Position numbers and translations under genes: made by a program | Assembly (NCBI GenBank): GCA_041600415.1 | Contig: JBFIKF010000005.1 | Coordinates: 293,866 to 357,865 of the forward strand | Source of the DNA: JBFJKD01 sp041600415 | GTDB taxonomy: Bacteria > Pseudomonadota > Gammaproteobacteria > Pseudomonadales > Porticoccaceae | Length of the DNA: 64,000 nt | Direction of reading: 5' to 3' | Notes under the pieces: model-generated | Databases searched by the model: none | The model's input: the letters and a program-made list of their open reading frames with translations, nothing else | Told to the model about the DNA's origin: nothing | Shown here: positions 16,461 through 25,124 of the stretch, piece after piece | How the letters are laid out: every line of letters begins with the position of its first letter | Position numbering within the stretch: the stretch's first letter is position 1

Positions 16461-16946
16461 TCAGGGGTTGTTTTTACCTCGCCAGCCTTGATATTTGCGA
16501 TGGACGCCGCGGGTCATGGACTGTGAATAGGCCTCCAGAATATCGACGCCAATCAATATTGCGACGACGACGATTGAGAGCTTGATAGCGGTCAGGGTGT
16601 GACCAATAGCAACTGTGACTCCGACTGCCGCCAGTGCCCAGATGGTTGCCGCGGAGGTAACGCCAAGAACCACGCCGTCCCGGGCGAGCATCACCCCGGC
16701 GCCGAGAAATCCGATGCCGGTAATCACCTGGCCGATAACGCGCGAGGGGTCGGATGCAGCGGTGCTTACCGCCAGGGCGGCAACCACGAAGGCGTAGGTG
16801 CCAAGGATAATCAGCGATGAGGTGCGAATGCCCACCGGCTTACCGCGTAACTGTCGCTCCAGGCCAATAATCGTGCCGCATAACAGGGCGGTGCCGATGG
16901 ACGCCCACTCGTAGGGCTGAATATCCATCATATTATCAATGGTCAC
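16461..16946 (-). CDS. MgtC/SapB-family membrane protein
   Basis: 161 residues starting at GTG, with a perfect AGGAGG six bases upstream. Four hydrophobic segments make up the MgtC/SapB N-terminal domain. The signature is LLCGTIIGLERQLRGKPVGI, then RTSSLIILGTYAFV, then VITGIGFLGAGVMLARDG. The C-terminal cytoplasmic domain of Salmonella MgtC is absent, as in many short homologues. MgtC proteins modulate Mg2+ and ATP homeostasis; the role of short versions is unclear. Confidence 0.9.
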   Translation of the reverse strand: MTIDNMMDIQPYEWASIGTALLCGTIIGLERQLRGKPVGIRTSSLIILGTYAFVVAALAVSTAASDPSRVIGQVITGIGFLGAGVMLARDGVVLGVTSAATIWALAAVGVTVAIGHTLTAIKLSIVVVAILIGVDILEAYSQSMTRGVHRKYQGWRGKNNP

Positions 16947-17036
16947 AATTCACCTCCTGGATGCTGAGCGCGACACAGCGGCTATTTTTTAATCCCTTCA
17001 CAACAATATTATTCTAGTGTCTGTTGGTATGTGCCT

Positions 17037-18725
17037 TCACTTCGCCATGCCCAGTGCAAGCATTTCTCTGGCATGGCCAAGGGACTGCTGACTGGCAGCG
17101 GCGCTGCCCAGCATGCGTGCAATCTCCGCGACTCGTGCCACTTCGTCGAGTACCCTGAGGTCGCTGGCAGCGTTGTCGGCACCCTGGGTTTTACTGGCGA
17201 TAAAATGGTGGTGGGCGCAACTCGCCACCTGTGGCAGGTGCGTGATGCACAGGACCTGACCCTGTTCTCCCAGTTGGCGCAGCAGGCGTCCAATAACGTT
17301 CCCGGTGGCGCCACCCACACCCACATCGACCTCGTCAAACACCAGTACTGGAATCGTCGAGCGCTGGGCAGCCACGACCTGGATAGCCAGGCTAACCCGC
17401 GACAGTTCGCCTCCCGAAGCAATTTTTGCCAGGGGACGGTGTGGTTGTCCCGGGTTGGTGGAAATCAATAATTCCACTGTTTCCATGCCCTCTGCGCCAA
17501 AGCCGCCACCGGCGAGCGGCTGTAATGGCATTTCTACAGTGGCGCTGGCCATTGCCATGGCGGCCAGTTGCTGGTTTATGGCCAGTACAAATTTCTGCGC
17601 GGCTTTGCTACGAGCCGCACTTAATTTTTTGGCGCAGCGTCGGTACTCAGTTTCCAGTTGGGCAACGTTGGCGTGCAATTTTTCAATGTCATTATTTTCG
17701 TCAGCGAGGGCGCGCAGTTCATCTGCCAGTTGAGCATGAGTGTCGCACAGTTGCTCGGGACGAATACGATGTTTACGCGCTAGTTCGTACACCGCGCTCA
17801 GTCGGTCCTCGACCTGTTGCAAACGATTCGGATCCAGGTCCACGCTGTCCAGATAGCGTTGCAAGGCGGAGACCACTTCCTGCACCTGAATACCCGCCGA
17901 CACCAGCAGCTCACGCGCCTCGTGCAAGGTGCCAGTTGTTTCCGTAATAGCGTCAATCAGGTGCTGCGCCCGGCCCAGTTGGGTGAGCAAATCGGACGGC
18001 GCGTCGCTATCGTCGGCACCCGCGCATAACCCGATAAGTTCTCTACCCTGCTCGAGCACCACATCGACATTGGCAAGCAGGCGCTGTTGTTCTTCGAGCT
18101 GTTCCAGCTCCCCTTGCGCAAGCCCGAGGTGATCAAGTTCCTGCACCTGGAAGCTGAGCAACTCGCGACGCGCATTCAGTTCCTCGGCATTGTTGTGCAG
18201 CGTTTCCCAGCGGCGCGTGACTGTCCGCCAGCGCAGGTAACTCTGGGAGACTGCTTCCAGTAGAGGTCCGTTGGCGGCGAAGTCGTCCAGTAGACGCCGG
18301 TGAGTGTCGCGCCGCAGCAGGGACTGGTGCTCGTGCTGGCTATGAATGTCCACCAACATACTGCCCAGATCCTGAAGTTGCTGCATAGTCGCTGCCTGCC
18401 CATTGATATAGCCCCGCGAGCGACCCTCGCGGGTAAAGACGCGCCGCAACAGGCATTCATTTCCGGGTTCGTAGTCATGGTCGATAAGCCATTGTTGGGC
18501 GGCCACATTGTGAGTCAGGTCGAAACAGGCGCCGATTTCGCTCCTGTCAGAGCCAACGCGTATACGGTCAGTGTCGCCGCGATCGCCCAAGGCCATCCCC
18601 AGGGCGTCGACAATGAGTGACTTTCCAGCCCCGGTTTCGCCAGTTATGGCGGTCATGCCGGTACCGAACTCAATTTCGAGGGAGTCAACCAGGGTGTATT
18701 GTTGAACGCTAAGTGCGGTGAGCAA
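17037..18725 (-). CDS. recN: DNA repair protein RecN
   Basis: 562 residues, the usual RecN length. Walker A is GETGAGKS (29-36) within MTAITGETGAGKSLIVDAL. SMC-like coiled coils fill the middle, and the C-terminal half has the signature LAKIASGGELSRVSLAIQVV and Walker B VLVFDEVDVGVGG. RecN is a cohesin-like ATPase of double-strand break repair. The start is TTG, the only possible one: an in-frame TAA lies eight codons upstream. No good Shine-Dalgarno sequence and no LexA box (CTGT-N8-ACAG) could be seen in the 135-base gap to divergent grpE. Confidence 0.96.
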   Translation of the reverse strand: MLTALSVQQYTLVDSLEIEFGTGMTAITGETGAGKSLIVDALGMALGDRGDTDRIRVGSDRSEIGACFDLTHNVAAQQWLIDHDYEPGNECLLRRVFTREGRSRGYINGQAATMQQLQDLGSMLVDIHSQHEHQSLLRRDTHRRLLDDFAANGPLLEAVSQSYLRWRTVTRRWETLHNNAEELNARRELLSFQVQELDHLGLAQGELEQLEEQQRLLANVDVVLEQGRELIGLCAGADDSDAPSDLLTQLGRAQHLIDAITETTGTLHEARELLVSAGIQVQEVVSALQRYLDSVDLDPNRLQQVEDRLSAVYELARKHRIRPEQLCDTHAQLADELRALADENNDIEKLHANVAQLETEYRRCAKKLSAARSKAAQKFVLAINQQLAAMAMASATVEMPLQPLAGGGFGAEGMETVELLISTNPGQPHRPLAKIASGGELSRVSLAIQVVAAQRSTIPVLVFDEVDVGVGGATGNVIGRLLRQLGEQGQVLCITHLPQVASCAHHHFIASKTQGADNAASDLRVLDEVARVAEIARMLGSAAASQQSLGHAREMLALGMAK

Positions 18726-18798
18726 GGCGGTACTGAAACCTCGGAGTTAAAGAAGTGTGCAGTTATACCGAATTGGGTGACTATATTGCAATCTGTGA

Positions 18799-18826
18799 CT
18801 TGAATCTGCAGGCGCAGACCCAATAT
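18799..18826 (+). promoter_or_regulatory. Sigma-32 (heat-shock) promoter of grpE
   Basis: CTTGAAT (18799-18805), 13 bases, CCCAATAT (18819-18826), against the consensus CTTGAAA-N11-16-CCCCATNT. It lies 35 bases before the grpE ATG, the right place for a transcription start near 18833. Confidence 0.75.
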
Positions 18827-18860
18827 AGCCAGAAATTGCTTGGCATTGGGAATACTTTGC

Positions 18861-19478
18861 ATGTCTGATCGAAAACAACGTTCACACCATGACACCTCTG
18901 CAGAGCTCGACGCACCGCTGGCGGAGGTAAAATTGTCTGCAGATGCGGCCGAGGGTGGTGGTACCGCGCAGCAGGACGAAGCGGCAGGCACGACACCCGA
19001 ACAGGAAAACGATGAGCTAGCGCGTCTTACCGAGGCGCTGGACGACGCCAGAGATCAGGTGTTGCGCACTCAGGCGGAGATGCAAAATTTGCGGCGTCGC
19101 GTGGAGCGCGACGTAGAAAATGCTCACAAATTTGGCCTTGAGCGCCTGATTGGGGAGTTGCTCCCCGTGGTCGATAATCTGGAGCGCTCGGTAGCTATTT
19201 TGGCGAGCGACGACGCTATCGCCCAGTCAGTGACAGAGGGGGTTGAGCTAACCCTGAAAAGTTTTCTCGATGTGCTTGAACGCCAGCAGGTCGAACAACT
19301 CGACCCCGGTGGACAGCCGTTTAACCCGGAGTTCCACCAGGCAATGAGCATGGTGCCCAACGCCAGTGTGGCGCCAAACACCATTCTCGAGGTATACCAG
19401 AAAGGTTATACCCTCAATGGCCGCCTGGTGCGGCCGGCGATGGTGGTGGTTGCCAAGAGTGAAACGCCGCAAAAATAA
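18861..19478 (+). CDS. grpE: Nucleotide exchange factor GrpE
   Basis: 205 residues from the ATG at 18861, which has GGGAA upstream; an in-frame TTG seven codons earlier would overlap the promoter start region and is not preferred. The acidic, low-complexity N-terminus (~1-55) is followed by the long dimerising coiled coil and the conserved EMQNLRRRVERDVENAHKFGLE. The C-terminal beta domain has NPEFHQAMSMV and VLEVYQKGYTLNGRLVRPAMV-type sequence (here ILEVYQKGYTLNGRLVRPAM). GrpE drives ADP release from DnaK, whose gene follows. Confidence 0.97.
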   Translation: MSDRKQRSHHDTSAELDAPLAEVKLSADAAEGGGTAQQDEAAGTTPEQENDELARLTEALDDARDQVLRTQAEMQNLRRRVERDVENAHKFGLERLIGELLPVVDNLERSVAILASDDAIAQSVTEGVELTLKSFLDVLERQQVEQLDPGGQPFNPEFHQAMSMVPNASVAPNTILEVYQKGYTLNGRLVRPAMVVVAKSETPQK

Positions 19479-19489
19479 TGGCGGCGAGG

Positions 19490-19517
19490 GTTGAAAAATG
19501 CCCTTGCGGCGCAATAT
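19490..19517 (+). promoter_or_regulatory. Second sigma-32-type promoter, before dnaK
   Basis: GTTGAAA (19490-19496), 13 bases, CGCAATAT (19510-19517). The spacing is identical to that of the grpE promoter; the -10 element is weaker (two mismatches to CCCCATNT). It lies in the 87-base gap after grpE and would let dnaK be induced separately. Confidence 0.5.
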
Positions 19518-19565
19518 CTAGGTGCAAGTAACTGATTTAACCAATAGTAGTTGGAGAACACGAGC

Positions 19566-21494
19566 ATGGGCAAGATTATCGGCATTGATTTGGGTACCAC
19601 CAACTCTTGTGTGGCCATTATGGAGGGGGACAAGCCCAAGGTCATAGAGAACGCGGAGGGCACCCGTACCACCCCGTCCATTGTTGCGTATACCGAGGAA
19701 GGCGAAATTCTGGTGGGCCAGTCGGCCAAGCGCCAGTCAGTGACTAACCCTAACAACACCTTGTTCGCGGTAAAACGGCTGATTGGTCGTCGCTTCGAAG
19801 ATGATGTGGTGCAAAAAGATATTCAAATGGTGCCCTACAAAATCGTCAAGGCTGAAAATGGCGATGCCTGGGTGGAAGCTCAGGGTGAACGCCGCGCGCC
19901 TCCGCAAATTTCGGCGGAAGTGCTCAAAAAAATGAAGAAAACCGCCGAGGATTACCTGGGCGAAAAGGTTACCGAAGCGGTCATCACCGTGCCCGCCTAT
20001 TTTAATGATTCCCAGCGTCAGGCCACCAAGGATGCGGGGCGTATCGCGGGTCTGGACGTGAAACGCATTATCAATGAGCCAACCGCAGCCGCATTGGCCT
20101 ACGGCATGGACAAGGGCAAGGGCGATCACGTGGTGGCGGTCTACGATCTGGGCGGTGGTACGTTCGATATTTCCATTATCGAAATCGCCGACGTCGATGG
20201 CGAAACCCAGTTCGAAGTACTGTCGACCAACGGCGATACCTTCCTCGGGGGCGAGGATTTTGACATGCGTCTGATCGACTACCTCGCGGACGAATTCAAA
20301 AAAACCAACGGCATCAACCTGAAAGGCGATCCATTGGCCATGCAGCGCCTCAAGGAAGCCGCAGAAAACGCCAAAATTGCCCTGTCTTCCAGTCAGCAAA
20401 CAGAAGTCAATTTGCCATACATCACTGCCGATGCCACCGGCCCCAAACATCTGGTGGTCAAGTTGAGCCAGGCCAAACTGGAATCCCTGGTGGAGGAACT
20501 GGTTAACCGCTCGCTGGAGCCCGTTAAACAGGCATTAAAAGACGCCGGCAAGTCGACGGGCGATGTCGATCAGATCATTCTGGTGGGTGGTCAGACCCGC
20601 ATGCCCCTGGTGCAGAAAAAAGTCAGCGATTTCTTTGGTAAGGAGCCGCGCAAGGATGTCAACCCGGATGAAGCGGTGGCCGTCGGCGCAGCCATTCAGG
20701 GCGCCGTGTTGTCGGGGGATGTTACCGATGTATTGCTGCTCGATGTGACGCCTCTGACCCTGGGGATTGAGACCATGGGTGGCGTTGCTACGCCGTTAAT
20801 TGAAAAAAATACGACTATTCCAACCAAGAAGTCGCAGATTTTTTCCACAGCCGACGACAACCAGACCGCGGTGACGATCCACGTGGTGCAAGGAGAACGC
20901 AAACAGGCTGCGGGCAACAAATCACTGGGGCGTTTCGATCTTGCGGATATTCCACCTGCGCCGCGGGGGCTGCCACAGATTGAAGTCACCTTTGATATTG
21001 ACGCCAACGGTATTTTAAATGTGTCCGCCAAGGACAAGGCGACCGGCAAGGAGCAGTCCATCATTATCAAGGCTTCCTCTGGATTGTCGGAAGAAGAGGT
21101 AGAGAAAATGATCAAGGACGCAGAGGCCAACGCCGAGAGCGACCGCAAGTTCGAAGGCCTGGTGCAGGCGCGCAACAGTGCCGACGGATTGGCCCACGCG
21201 GCGCGTAAAACTCTGGCCGACGCTGGAGACAAGGCAACCGCCGAGGAGAAGGAGCAGATCGAAGTCGCAATCAAGGAGGTCGAAGAAGCGGTGAAGGGCG
21301 ATGATCAGGCGGCAATTGAAAGTGCCGCCACCAGGCTCTCCGAGTTGTCTGCAGGGTTGGCGCAAAAATTGTATGCCGAGCAGGCGCAACAGGCAGAGGC
21401 GCAGGCCGGTGACGCTGCCCAGGAAGGCGCAGGCGACGACGCGGTTGATGCGGAATTTGAAGAGGTAAATGACAGCGACGGCAAATCTTCCTGA
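19566..21494 (+). CDS. dnaK: Chaperone DnaK (Hsp70)
   Basis: 642 residues from the ATG at 19566 (MGKIIGIDLGTTNSCVAIM; GGAG lies 11 bases before). The nucleotide-binding domain has DLGTTNS, VPAYFNDSQRQATKDAG and the phosphate loop VYDLGGGTFDISI. The interdomain linker DVLLLDVTPL and substrate-binding domain follow. The helical lid ends in an Ala/Gln/acidic tail closing EFEEVNDSDGKSS, as in other proteobacterial DnaKs (EEVKD-like end). It is the central ATP-driven chaperone of the grpE-dnaK-dnaJ cluster. Confidence 0.98.
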   Translation: MGKIIGIDLGTTNSCVAIMEGDKPKVIENAEGTRTTPSIVAYTEEGEILVGQSAKRQSVTNPNNTLFAVKRLIGRRFEDDVVQKDIQMVPYKIVKAENGDAWVEAQGERRAPPQISAEVLKKMKKTAEDYLGEKVTEAVITVPAYFNDSQRQATKDAGRIAGLDVKRIINEPTAAALAYGMDKGKGDHVVAVYDLGGGTFDISIIEIADVDGETQFEVLSTNGDTFLGGEDFDMRLIDYLADEFKKTNGINLKGDPLAMQRLKEAAENAKIALSSSQQTEVNLPYITADATGPKHLVVKLSQAKLESLVEELVNRSLEPVKQALKDAGKSTGDVDQIILVGGQTRMPLVQKKVSDFFGKEPRKDVNPDEAVAVGAAIQGAVLSGDVTDVLLLDVTPLTLGIETMGGVATPLIEKNTTIPTKKSQIFSTADDNQTAVTIHVVQGERKQAAGNKSLGRFDLADIPPAPRGLPQIEVTFDIDANGILNVSAKDKATGKEQSIIIKASSGLSEEEVEKMIKDAEANAESDRKFEGLVQARNSADGLAHAARKTLADAGDKATAEEKEQIEVAIKEVEEAVKGDDQAAIESAATRLSELSAGLAQKLYAEQAQQAEAQAGDAAQEGAGDDAVDAEFEEVNDSDGKSS

Positions 21495-21550
21495 GGTTAA
21501 AACCAGCGTGGCTCTGGACCGTTTGGTGCCGGGTGCTGGCGCACAAAAAC

Positions 21551-21584
21551 CGCAAAACGCAGGCCACCGGGCCTGCGTTTTGCG
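21551..21584 (+). terminator. Perfect 15-bp hairpin between dnaK and dnaJ
   Basis: CGCAAAACGCAGGCC, loop ACCG, GGCCTGCGTTTTGCG: all 15 pairs match. The run of T is inside the stem rather than after it, so it may act as a partial terminator or an mRNA-stabilising structure that sets the DnaK:DnaJ ratio. Confidence 0.65.
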
Positions 21585-21660
21585 CTGAATAAAGTTTGCG
21601 AAATATGCGGACGGCCGCGAACTTAAGACACATGAGCCCATACAAAAAGTAGAGTAGAGC

Positions 21661-22779
21661 ATGTCAAAGCGGGATTATTACCAGATACTCGGCGTAGAGC
21701 GCGACGTGGATGAGCAGACGTTGAAAAAAGCCTATCGCCGCATTGCCATGAAACACCACCCGGATCGCAATCCCGATGACCCGGAGTCCGAAAACAAATT
21801 TAAGGAAGCCAGCGAAGCGTACGAAGTCCTGTCGGATCCCGAAAAACGCCAGGCTTACAATCAGTTCGGCCACGCGGGCATTAATACCGGTGGCGGGAAT
21901 GGCGGAGGTGGTGCCGGCTTTAGTGATATTTTTGGCGACGTGTTTGGCGACATCTTTGGTGGCGGTGGCCGTTCAGGGAGGGCTGGTCCGGCTCGCGGTG
22001 CGGATCTGCGCTACGATCTGGAACTCGATCTCGAGCAAGCTGTCAAGGGCGCTAAAATCAAGATTCGCGTGCCGGCGCGAGTGCATTGCGAACAGTGTGC
22101 GGGGAGTGGGGCACGCAAGGGCACCTCCCCGGAAACCTGTACAACCTGCCATGGCGCGGGCCAGGTACGCATGTCGCAGGGCTTTTTCTCTGTACAGCAG
22201 GCTTGTCCGAAGTGCCGTGGCCGCGGCAAGGTAATTAGTGACCCCTGTGCCAAATGTTACGGCAGCGGACGTATCGAAGAACACAAAACTCTCTCGGTCA
22301 AAGTGCCGCCGGGAGTCGATACCGGGGATCGTATTCGCCTGTCCGGCGAAGGTGAGGCGGGCCCGGATGGCGGTCCTCCCGGCGACCTGTATGTGCAAAT
22401 GGTGGTGCGCGAACACGAGCTGTTTCATCGCGACGGCAAAAACCTTTATTGTGAAGTGCCAATTTCTTTTATCGACGCCGCGCTCGGTGGCGAACTGGAA
22501 GTACCGACACTCGACGGTCGCGTCAAACTAAAAATTCCCGCCGAAACACAAACCGGAAAGCTGTTTAGATTGCGCGGCAAGGGTGTTGCGCCGGTGCGTG
22601 GCGGTGGGCCCGGAGATTTGCTATGTCGCGTCATCGTTGAAACCCCCGTTAATCTCAGCAACGAACAACAAAACTTGCTCAAGAAATTTAGTAAAAGTCT
22701 GGAGGGCGGTAAACATTCTCCCCGGACGACCAGTTGGTTCGAAGGCGTAAAAAAGTTTTTTGACGGCTTCACACTGTAA
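21661..22779 (+). CDS. dnaJ: Chaperone DnaJ (Hsp40)
   Basis: 372 residues. The J domain (1-70) has the HPD motif in KHHPDRNPDD. A Gly/Phe-rich linker (~75-105: GFSDIFGDVFGDIFGG) follows. Four zinc-finger repeats are CEQCAGSG, CTTCHGAG, CPKCRGRG and CAKCYGSG. The two C-terminal beta domains hold the VKVPPGVDTGDRIRL element. It delivers clients to DnaK and stimulates its ATPase. It lies 166 bases after dnaK behind a strong hairpin. Confidence 0.98.
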   Translation: MSKRDYYQILGVERDVDEQTLKKAYRRIAMKHHPDRNPDDPESENKFKEASEAYEVLSDPEKRQAYNQFGHAGINTGGGNGGGGAGFSDIFGDVFGDIFGGGGRSGRAGPARGADLRYDLELDLEQAVKGAKIKIRVPARVHCEQCAGSGARKGTSPETCTTCHGAGQVRMSQGFFSVQQACPKCRGRGKVISDPCAKCYGSGRIEEHKTLSVKVPPGVDTGDRIRLSGEGEAGPDGGPPGDLYVQMVVREHELFHRDGKNLYCEVPISFIDAALGGELEVPTLDGRVKLKIPAETQTGKLFRLRGKGVAPVRGGGPGDLLCRVIVETPVNLSNEQQNLLKKFSKSLEGGKHSPRTTSWFEGVKKFFDGFTL

Positions 22780-22865
22780 TCCCAGCAACCTGTTGTGCTG
22801 GCGGCTTTGCTTATCCGGGTAGCTTTGATTAAGCTACCGCAACCTACAAATAAGCGGATAATTGC

Positions 22866-23666
22866 ATGACTCGAATCGCTGTTACCGGTGCGGGTGGCCG
22901 CATGGGCAAGACCCTGATTGAAGCAATTGCGCTGCACCCGGATGCCTGTTTGACCGCTGCTATTGAGCGGCCGGACAGTTCGCTGCTGGGAGCCGATGCC
23001 GGGGAACTGGCTGGTATTGGTGGCAACGGTGTCGTTCTGGTGGCGGCTTTACAGGAAGTCGTCGATCAATTCGATGTGTTGATCGATTTCACTACCCCAT
23101 CTGCCACCAGTGCGCACGCGGAGTTTTGTGTTGCCCATGGCAAAAAAATTGTGGTGGGTACCACTGGTTTTGACCCACAGCAAAAAGACCGGGTGTTGAC
23201 GGCGGCGCGCAGCGGTTTGTGTATGGCGTCTAATTTCAGCACGGGGGTCAATTTGTGTTTCAAACTGCTGGACATGGCGGCGCGGGTCCTGGGCGATGAT
23301 GTGGATATAGAAATTTACGAGGCCCATCACCGCCACAAGGTGGATGCGCCGTCCGGCACCGCATTGGCTATGGGTGACGTGGTAGCCGCCGCCCTTGATC
23401 GGGATCTGCGCAAGGTGGCTGTTTACGGTCGCGAAGGGCAGACCGGCGCCCGCCCGCGGGAAACCATCGGCTTCGCCACGGCACGCGGTGGCGACATTGT
23501 TGGGGATCACACGGTGACTTTCGCTGCGGATGGCGAGCGGGTCGAAATCAGTCATAAAGCGTCGAGTCGCATGTCGTTTGCCCGTGGCGCGGTGCGGGCT
23601 GCGGTGTGGCTGGCCGCACACCCTCCCGGTCACTACGATATGCAAGATGTGCTGGGTTTGCGCTAG
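22866..23666 (+). CDS. dapB: 4-hydroxy-tetrahydrodipicolinate reductase
   Basis: 266 residues. The N-terminal Rossmann motif is VTGAGGRMGK (6-15). The catalytic/substrate region EAHHRHKVDAPSGTALAMG (~152-170) has the conserved His-His and Lys. The protein ends DMQDVLGL, as usual. It reduces the dihydrodipicolinate precursor with NAD(P)H in the DAP/lysine pathway, feeding peptidoglycan and lysine. It is placed between dnaJ and carA, the common pseudomonad order. Confidence 0.97.
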   Translation: MTRIAVTGAGGRMGKTLIEAIALHPDACLTAAIERPDSSLLGADAGELAGIGGNGVVLVAALQEVVDQFDVLIDFTTPSATSAHAEFCVAHGKKIVVGTTGFDPQQKDRVLTAARSGLCMASNFSTGVNLCFKLLDMAARVLGDDVDIEIYEAHHRHKVDAPSGTALAMGDVVAAALDRDLRKVAVYGREGQTGARPRETIGFATARGGDIVGDHTVTFAADGERVEISHKASSRMSFARGAVRAAVWLAAHPPGHYDMQDVLGLR

Positions 23667-23857
23667 CAACAGGTTGCCAGGGTTTTTTTCAGGGACGCAA
23701 CGGCGCAAAAAAATCGGGCTGGCCAGGCAGACGCGATCTGCGTTGCGTCTGTTCGTCGCTGGACACCCCTGGGCAATTCCCCTACAATTCTGCCTCAGGT
23801 TTCCGCTGCACGGAGAACCTGTATCCGCGAGGGAAAATGGCATAAAAATTAATCAAG

Positions 23858-23892
23858 CGAGGTGAAAGTAAATATTTCATCTCGTTTTTTTT
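23858..23892 (+). terminator. Intrinsic terminator in the carAB leader (possible attenuator)
   Basis: CGAGGTGAAA, loop GTAAATA, TTTCATCTCG (10 pairs, one G-U), directly followed by eight T. It sits 86 bases before the carA start and about 190 after dapB. It could simply end the dapB transcript, but a promoter-like AT-rich stretch (ATAAAAATTAAT) lies just upstream, so a carA leader transcript could also pass through it. The 312-base gap 23667-23978 holds nothing else clear. Confidence 0.7.
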
Positions 23893-23978
23893 GCGGCCTG
23901 AAAAAGCCCCTGTCGCTCCCCGTCCGGTGCAGTTGAACCAGCGCTTCCGGATAGTTATTTTCCTCAGAGGAGTGAGTA

Positions 23979-25118
23979 TTGAATACCCATCGGCCAGCGA
24001 TTCTTGCCCTTGCAGATGGCACCGTTTTCCGAGGTTCGTCCATCGGCGCGGAGGGTATCTCCAGTGGTGAAGTGGTGTTTAACACCGCCCTCACGGGCTA
24101 TCAGGAAATCCTCACCGACCCCTCCTACGCACGCCAGATCGTGACCCTCACCTGCCCCCATATTGGCAACGTGGGCGTAAATCAACAGGACGAGGAGTCC
24201 ACAAAAATTTGGGCCGCTGGATTGGTGATCCGGGATTTGCCCCTCGCCGTCAGTAATTTTCGTAGCCAGGGGTCGCTGGACGCCTATCTTAAAGAACGCA
24301 ATATCGTCGCTATAGCCGATATCGACACTCGCAAGCTGACGCGAATTTTGCGCGAAAAAGGCGCTCAGAACGGTTGTTTGATGGCGGGCGCGGTGGACGT
24401 CGACAAGGCCATTGCGGCGGCTCGTGGGTTTGCCGGGCTCAAGGGCATGGACCTGGCCAGGGAGGTGACCACAGGCAGTCCGTACCCCTGGAGCGAGGGT
24501 AGCTGGTCGCTGGGCGAGGGATTTGCACCGCCAAAGGACCCACGCTTTCAGGTTGTCGCCTATGATTTTGGGGTGAAGCGCAATATTTTACGTATGTTGG
24601 TGGATCGTGGCTGTGAACTGACTGTAGTGCCTGCCACGACCTCTGCAGCTGAGGTGCTGGCCAGACAACCCAATGGGGTATTTTTGTCCAATGGTCCGGG
24701 GGATCCGGAGCCTTGTGATTACGCTATCGCGGCAATAGCCCAGATCGTTGCGGGGGGCGTTCCGACGTTCGGTATTTGTCTGGGTCACCAGTTGCTGGCT
24801 CTCGCGTCGGGGGCCAAAACTGTAAAAATGAAGTTTGGCCACCATGGCGCCAATCATCCCGTGCAGAATCTCGACGACGGAACCGTAGCGATCACCAGCC
24901 AGAATCACGGGTTTGCGGTGGAAGAAACAACCCTGCCCGTTAATTTGGGCGCCACCCACCGCTCGTTGTTTGACGGTTCCCTGCAGGGGATTCACCGCAC
25001 TGATCAGCCGGCCTTCAGTTTTCAGGGGCACCCGGAAGCGAGTCCTGGCCCCCACGATGCCGCCCCCCTGTTTGATCATTTTATCGCGCTGATGACCCAG
25101 CACCAGAAGGCACGCTAG
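23979..25118 (+). CDS. carA: Carbamoyl-phosphate synthase small subunit
   Basis: 379 residues from a TTG start with GAGGAGTGAG just upstream; no other start fits the conserved N-terminus (ILALADGTVFRGSSIGAEG). The C-terminal half is a class I glutamine amidotransferase: the nucleophile is Cys267 in FGICLGHQLL, and the catalytic His/Glu are in QGHPEASPGP. It hydrolyses glutamine and channels ammonia to CarB for carbamoyl phosphate, feeding arginine and pyrimidine synthesis. carB starts 6 bases after its stop. Confidence 0.97.
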   Translation: MNTHRPAILALADGTVFRGSSIGAEGISSGEVVFNTALTGYQEILTDPSYARQIVTLTCPHIGNVGVNQQDEESTKIWAAGLVIRDLPLAVSNFRSQGSLDAYLKERNIVAIADIDTRKLTRILREKGAQNGCLMAGAVDVDKAIAAARGFAGLKGMDLAREVTTGSPYPWSEGSWSLGEGFAPPKDPRFQVVAYDFGVKRNILRMLVDRGCELTVVPATTSAAEVLARQPNGVFLSNGPGDPEPCDYAIAAIAQIVAGGVPTFGICLGHQLLALASGAKTVKMKFGHHGANHPVQNLDDGTVAITSQNHGFAVEETTLPVNLGATHRSLFDGSLQGIHRTDQPAFSFQGHPEASPGPHDAAPLFDHFIALMTQHQKAR

Positions 25119-25124
25119 AAACTT

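Noticed and set aside
18726..18798. LexA (SOS) box for recN
   Set aside because: No CTGT-N8-ACAG-like palindrome could be found in the gap on either strand.
20450..21662. Long minus-strand frames inside dnaK
   Set aside because: These are shadows of a well-conserved gene; the translations have no domain.
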